A program made the position numbers and the translations under genes. DNA of 64,000 bases, taken from Bradyrhizobium sp. WBAH42. Lineage in GTDB: Bacteria; Pseudomonadota; Alphaproteobacteria; Rhizobiales; Xanthobacteraceae. Below, piece after piece: positions 60,353-64,000 of the stretch. Each line of letters begins with the position of its first letter. Position 1 is the stretch's first letter. The notes below the pieces were generated by a model. The model did no database searches, had not been told where the DNA came from, and worked only from the letters and a program-made list of their open reading frames with translations. Location: positions 6,023,001 to 6,087,000 of the forward strand of contig NZ_CP036533.1 in NCBI RefSeq assembly GCF_024585265.1. Direction: 5' to 3'.

Positions 60353-60454
60353 TGTCATTCCCCGCGAAGGCGGGGAATCCAGTACGCCGCGGCCTATCGA
60401 TGAACCACAACCGTCTCGGAGTACTGGATCGCCCGGTTAAACCGGGCGATGACA
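60353..60454. repeat. TGTCATTCCCCGCG palindromic element
   Basis: TGTCATTCCCCGCGAAGGCG at the left and CGGTTAAACCGGGCGATGACA at the right form inner hairpins (CCCCGC-GAAG-GCGGGG; GCCCGGTT-AA-ACCGGGC), with mirror CCAGTAC...GTACTGG in the body. The TGTCA/TGACA outer ends resemble the other repeats. Confidence 0.8.
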
Positions 60455-60469
60455 GCGAGTGTGTCGTTG

Positions 60470-61075
60470 CAGACGTGCATATTCGTCCTCGCGGCGCATC
60501 TCGCCCGAGCTTTGCCTGGTGGCTTCGCCCTCTGTGAAAAGGGCGCAGGGAAGACCGGGTGCCGGCCGGGCACCCACGGTCCACTGTGCGAAAGGTGGCA
60601 ACAAGAATTTGCACAGCGGCATACAGGTGAAGCCAAACATCCGGCCTTCCCTGCGCAGTGGTCTTACGGCTTATGTCGCGCTCTCCCCGGGGAGCGATGC
60701 ACTATTGCCCCCGTCGCCTTGCGGATGGCTGATGCGCATCGCCCGGTCGGGCAACCACATCACCACAAGACTTGACGCACAGACCCCGGGCGTCAGGACC
60801 ACACGATTTTGCCGTACGCTGATGACACCGGTCGTATGCGCGACGACCTCGCTCACGGCTCTCCGCCCTGCAAAGCCGTTCGCGCCGACGCCATCCGCGT
60901 CCACCGCCCCCCGGCCCGCGTTCGTGACGATCGCGATACGCCCCTCTTCCTTGGGCCGGGTTGAGCCGAAACATACGTCATTTCCGAATTTCGGCAAAGC
61001 GGAATATTTTCGACCGAGCCCATTGACCCATAAATCGGGTGTTTTGCCCGTCGGGCAGCGCAAGGGATCGTAGCC
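60470..61075. repeat. Long dispersed repeat of Bradyrhizobium type, non-coding
   Basis: About 600 bases without a believable gene. Segments (CTTCGCCCTCTGTGAAAAGG near 60524, GTGCCGGCCGGGCACCCACG near 60560, CGTCATTTCCGAATTTCGGC near 60977, ATCGGGTGTTTTGCCCGTCG near 61036) are stretches I recognise as occurring many times in Bradyrhizobium genomes. Boundaries are estimates. Composition, with stops in every frame and several short hairpins, argues against coding. Confidence 0.5.
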
Positions 61076-61082
61076 CGCCCGA

Positions 61083-61277
61083 CTAATCCTCGCTGGAGGC
61101 CGCCGAGCGGTTGCGCAAATGGGCCTGGGAAAGCAGGAAGAACAACGCGCGCTCGCCTTGATATTTGGCGGACGGACGCGTGCGCTCGAAGCCGTCGGCA
61201 AATACCTTGCCGGACTGGTCGCACACCTGCCACCGCCAGCCGAACCGCTTGCGCCTGGTGAGGATCACTTCGAACAT
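61083..61277 (-). CDS. Small conserved basic hypothetical protein
   Basis: A 64-residue protein starting MFEVILTRRKRFGWRWQVCD, then GKVFADGFERTRPSAKYQGERALFFLL. A beta hairpin of alternating basic and aromatic residues followed by a helix is suggested. Short homologous proteins recur in Bradyrhizobium, as far as I remember. The ribosome binding site is weak. It directly follows the long repeat. Confidence 0.55.
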   Translation of the reverse strand: MFEVILTRRKRFGWRWQVCDQSGKVFADGFERTRPSAKYQGERALFFLLSQAHLRNRSAASSED

Positions 61278-61646
61278 GCCGACGAGCCTGGTCCCCTGCT
61301 CCGAGCCGGTCCTGCAAGGCAAGCGCCTGCTCCGGCTTCCCCCGTTGGACGGACGCCAGACATATAGCGCAGCAGGATGGAAAGAGAATAAAATTGATGA
61401 TCGGAAATACGTATCGTCCACGGTCGTGAGCGAGACGCGCCGCTGCTGGAATAAGCCGATGCCGCCGGTGTTTGTTGGCCGCTGCAGGGGACTGGTGGCG
61501 CTACCAGTGTTCAAGACAGAACACAGAAGAGTGGGGGACGGTTACTTGGCAGAAACCCGCTGAAGCCGACGGTAATGGAGGATGCACATCCGTGCGCGCG
61601 ATGAGAATTGTCGTGCCGGAGCTTCTCGCCGCGGGCCGCCCCCGCC
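61278..61646. other. Intergenic stretch, no gene supported
   Basis: 369 bases with several short open frames but none with a binding site or recognisable content. It includes a T/A-rich piece near 61383-61425 and CGCTACCAG next to CTGGTGGCG around 61491-61508, which form a small hairpin. It may be the remnant of an older insertion. Confidence 0.35.
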
Positions 61647-62720
61647 TTAGCGCGCGATGACTTCGACTTCGCCGTCGACGCCGTTGACGACGTTGAATCC
61701 GCGCTCGTAGACCTTGCCCTCGTTCTTGGCGATGGCGCGGTACTCGCCTTCGGACAGCACGACGCGCGGGAACGCGCCGATCGATTCCTTGATGACGTCG
61801 CCGCCCGGCGTCAGCACCGACCAGGCGGTGTTGGCGAGCGCCTCGCCGCCACGGTCGCTGACCAGCTTGAGGGTGATGACGGCGGCGCGGTGGGTGATGG
61901 TGACGTCTGTGAGCTTGCCGGCCTGAACGCGGATGTCCGAGCGCACCACCGAATTGGCATCGCCGTAGTTGGAGACAATGTAGTAGGTGCCCTCCGGGAT
62001 CAGCACGACGTCGCCGGCGGCGACGTTCGGCACCAGGGAAGCGCGCTCGCCGGATTCGAACTGGCTGCCCTTGTAGATCGCGAACGAGATCTGGTTCTGC
62101 GGAATGCGGCTGGTGCCGACGCGGCCCTCGATGCGCAGGCCGCCGGCCGGCAGCACGAAGGATTCGCGGTTGGTCTCGGATTTCAGGCTGACGGTGCGCA
62201 CCGCGCTGACGAGGCCGAAGGCAACGTGGACGACATAATTGCCGGGCGGCAGCACGATGTTCGGCGTCCCGCTGCGGTCCTCGCGGATCAGCTTGAAGGT
62301 GCCGTTCTCGTCGGGCCGGTCGGCAAACACGCGCCAGACCAGGCCACTGGTGATCGGAGCCGAGTCCTTGCCGTATTTCGCGGTCAGCGACAGCACGCCC
62401 TGTCCGGGCACGGCGGCATTCAGCGGGGCGGCCGGCGGCACGGTCGAGACCGCGGGCGGCGGCATGCTCGGGGTCGCCGGCTGCATCAGGGTCGGCGGCA
62501 GGCTGGGGGGTCCCGCGCCCGGCCCGGAGGGCGGCGCCAGGCTGACGGCGTTGCCGGGGTCGGGCACAGAGGCCGGCGGCACCGGCGGCGGTCGATCGGA
62601 GAAGAGCTGCGCTTGGGCAGCATTCCGGCCGGAGATAATGACGCACGCGGCAAGGATCAGCGCCGGCAGCAGCCTGCCGCTGCGCCGCCATCCGATGATG
62701 CCGTCACCCCCGCGTGTCAT
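61647..62720 (-). CDS. Exported proline-rich protein with beta-sandwich repeats
   Basis: A 357-residue protein. A basic start and hydrophobic helix (LLPALILAACVIISG) form a signal; residues 40-105 are Pro/Ser/Ala-rich. The rest reads as three similar beta units, each with a hydrophobic strand pair and PxGxY turn (LPPGNYVVHVAFG, IPEGTYYIVSNYG, LSEGEYRAIAKNEG), like carboxypeptidase-regulatory or Ig-like domains. No catalytic motif. An AAGGAG site sits too close (one base) to the ATG, so the start may be slightly wrong. Divergent from the patatin gene. Confidence 0.7.
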   Translation of the reverse strand: MTRGGDGIIGWRRSGRLLPALILAACVIISGRNAAQAQLFSDRPPPVPPASVPDPGNAVSLAPPSGPGAGPPSLPPTLMQPATPSMPPPAVSTVPPAAPLNAAVPGQGVLSLTAKYGKDSAPITSGLVWRVFADRPDENGTFKLIREDRSGTPNIVLPPGNYVVHVAFGLVSAVRTVSLKSETNRESFVLPAGGLRIEGRVGTSRIPQNQISFAIYKGSQFESGERASLVPNVAAGDVVLIPEGTYYIVSNYGDANSVVRSDIRVQAGKLTDVTITHRAAVITLKLVSDRGGEALANTAWSVLTPGGDVIKESIGAFPRVVLSEGEYRAIAKNEGKVYERGFNVVNGVDGEVEVIAR

Positions 62721-62968
62721 GCTCCTTGCTTTTCACCGAAAACGCGGCAAATTCAAGCCTCTGAAACCCCAGGAAATACGGCCCCGGAGGGTTCTGTGGA
62801 ACCGGGTTGACGGCTGCGTGATTAGTTCGCAAGCAACCGCCCCTCGCCATACTCCTGCCCCGTGCCCTTTCCAAAGCGGCATAAACCATGCCTCGCGCCT
62901 GATATGGCGGAGGGCACGTGCGATGCCTAGTCTGACGATGCGGGCTGGCCCGGCGTAGGAGAGTTGCG

Positions 62969-64000
62969 GTGCTGGACAGATTGAAAGGCCGGGGCGCGAA
63001 CGGCTCGAACGGCGAGAAGGTGGGCGAAAAAGTCGGCTTGGGCAGCATCCGCCGGCCGGTCATCGGCCTTGCCCTCGGCGGCGGCGCGGCGCGCGGCTTT
63101 GCCCATATCGGAATCCTGAGGACACTGATTGCCAATGGGATCGTGCCCGATGTCGTGGTCGGCACGTCCATCGGCGCCGTGGTCGGCGGCCTCCATGCGG
63201 CCGGCCGGCTCGATACGTTCGAAGACTGGGGACGCAGCCTGCAAGGGATGCGCAACATCCTCGGCTATCTCGATATCCGTCTCAACGGCTCCGGCCTGCT
63301 TGGCGGCGAGAAGCTCGCGACCCGGCTCGAGGAGGCGATCGGGCACGTGCTGATCGAGGACCTGCCCATCAAATTCGCGAGCGTCGCGACCGAGGTTCGC
63401 ACCGGCCACGAGATTTGGCTGACGCGCGGCCGCGTCGTCGACGCCATGCGCGCGTCCTACGCCCTGCCCGGCATCTTCGCGCCGGTGCTGATCGGCGACC
63501 GCTGGCTGGTCGACGGCGCGCTGGTGAACCCGGTGCCGGTCTCGGCCGCCCGCGCGCTCGGCGCCGAAATCGTCATCGCCGCAAATCTTTCCAGCGACAT
63601 CTTCACCCATTCCACCACGATCTATTCACACGGCGCAGCGCCCGCCCCGGTCGTGCCGGCGGCAGAGGAGCCGGCGACCAAGCGGCGCTTCCCGCGCCTG
63701 TTCTCGCCCGAGAAGACGATGAAGCGCGAGTTCTTCGGCGGCAACGGCCGGCCCGGCATCTCGTCGGTGATGGTGGACGCCTTCAACATCATGCAGGACC
63801 GCATCACCCGCGCCCGTCTGGCCGGCGATCCGCCCGACATGCTGATCACGCCGCGGGTCGGCCAGTTCGGCTGGTTCGACTTCCACCGCTCCGAAGACCT
63901 GATCGCACATGGCACGCGCGCCGCCGAGCGCGCATTGGAGTCCATCCAGGAGGCGATCCACGTGCTGGCGCCGGCGCCCGCGGGCACCGCGCCGAAAGTC
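62969..64000 (+). CDS. Patatin-like phospholipase, 3' end outside window
   Basis: 344 codons are present without a stop, so the C-terminus is missing. The GTG at 62969 has AGGAGAG 6 bases upstream. The patatin fold is clear: GLALGGGAARGFAHIGIL holds the oxyanion hole and first loop, GTSIGAVVGGL the nucleophile (G-x-S-x-G), and LVDGALVNPVPV the catalytic Asp in D-G-A. This is the RssA/YchK-like bacterial type, lacking a signal peptide, and should cleave acyl chains from lipids. A Ser/Pro-rich insert precedes KTMKREFFGG. Confidence 0.9.
   Translation, partial: MLDRLKGRGANGSNGEKVGEKVGLGSIRRPVIGLALGGGAARGFAHIGILRTLIANGIVPDVVVGTSIGAVVGGLHAAGRLDTFEDWGRSLQGMRNILGYLDIRLNGSGLLGGEKLATRLEEAIGHVLIEDLPIKFASVATEVRTGHEIWLTRGRVVDAMRASYALPGIFAPVLIGDRWLVDGALVNPVPVSAARALGAEIVIAANLSSDIFTHSTTIYSHGAAPAPVVPAAEEPATKRRFPRLFSPEKTMKREFFGGNGRPGISSVMVDAFNIMQDRITRARLAGDPPDMLITPRVGQFGWFDFHRSEDLIAHGTRAAERALESIQEAIHVLAPAPAGTAPKV

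Noticed and set aside
60459..61073. Plus-strand frame of 204 codons in the repeat region
   Set aside because: It lies inside the dispersed repeat, has no ribosome binding site, and its residues show no fold-like pattern.

Overview
The window looks like ordinary chromosome of a Bradyrhizobium-type alphaproteobacterium (Bradyrhizobiaceae/Nitrobacteraceae). The base composition is strongly GC-rich. The protein families (DUF2231, DUF2336, GFA, Omp31-like barrels, GIY-YIG next to a tRNA, YciI) are those common in this group, and so are the palindromic intergenic repeats. The most diagnostic feature is a 14-codon gene at 2419-2463 whose 17-nt Shine-Dalgarno sequence matches the Bradyrhizobiaceae gene I know as rreB. 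There are no symbiosis, conjugation, prophage, CRISPR or complete insertion-sequence genes.

Layout. 1-6 kb: end of a DUF2231 membrane protein, a multi-spanning membrane protein of unknown function, tRNA-Gly, rreB with its own promoter and terminator, a hybrid histidine kinase, and a divergent orphan periplasmic binding protein. 6-11 kb: small membrane proteins, YciI, a TMEM175-like channel, a UvrD-type helicase and a quinone oxidoreductase. 11-16 kb: a coupled MFS transporter / GAF protein / amidohydrolase operon, divergent from a LysR regulator across an AT-rich palindromic region, then a luciferase-like oxidoreductase. 16-20 kb: GIY-YIG nuclease, tRNA-Tyr, RlmB-type methyltransferase, three secreted proteins and tRNA-Thr. 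20-30 kb: GFA protein, a quinohemoprotein resembling polyvinyl-alcohol dehydrogenase, a methyltransferase, a chemotaxis receptor, an Omp31-like porin and many small hypothetical proteins.

30-39 kb: TPR protein, beta-lactamase-fold hydrolase overlapping tail-to-tail with an S10 carboxypeptidase, a caspase-fold protein with a duplicated coiled coil, and a protein carrying two different outer-membrane barrels. 38.8-43.5 kb: NAD kinase, then a signalling group (CheY-like regulator, Hpt protein, DUF2336 protein, lytic transglycosylase) whose upstream regions hold TTAA-type sites resembling the cell-cycle regulator CtrA's boxes. 43.5-50 kb: hisI, folE, an IscU-like scaffold, a periplasmic ClpP-fold protein, yidD, a secreted protein and an APC permease. 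50-60 kb: alpha/beta hydrolase-like protein, MFS exporter, thrS, nitroreductase, a Tat-exported serine hydrolase and a PAS-GGDEF-EAL protein. 60-61.1 kb is a stack of repeats without genes. 61.1-64 kb ends with a small hypothetical protein, a proline-rich secreted protein and a patatin-like phospholipase that runs off the window.

Most genes are single or two-gene units. The clearest cooperating groups are the MFS-GAF-amidohydrolase/LysR locus, the kinase/binding-protein pair, and the regulator-Hpt pair with its neighbours. Starts were chosen by Shine-Dalgarno spacing and signal-peptide position and are noted where uncertain. No database search was possible; family names rest on motifs I could read.
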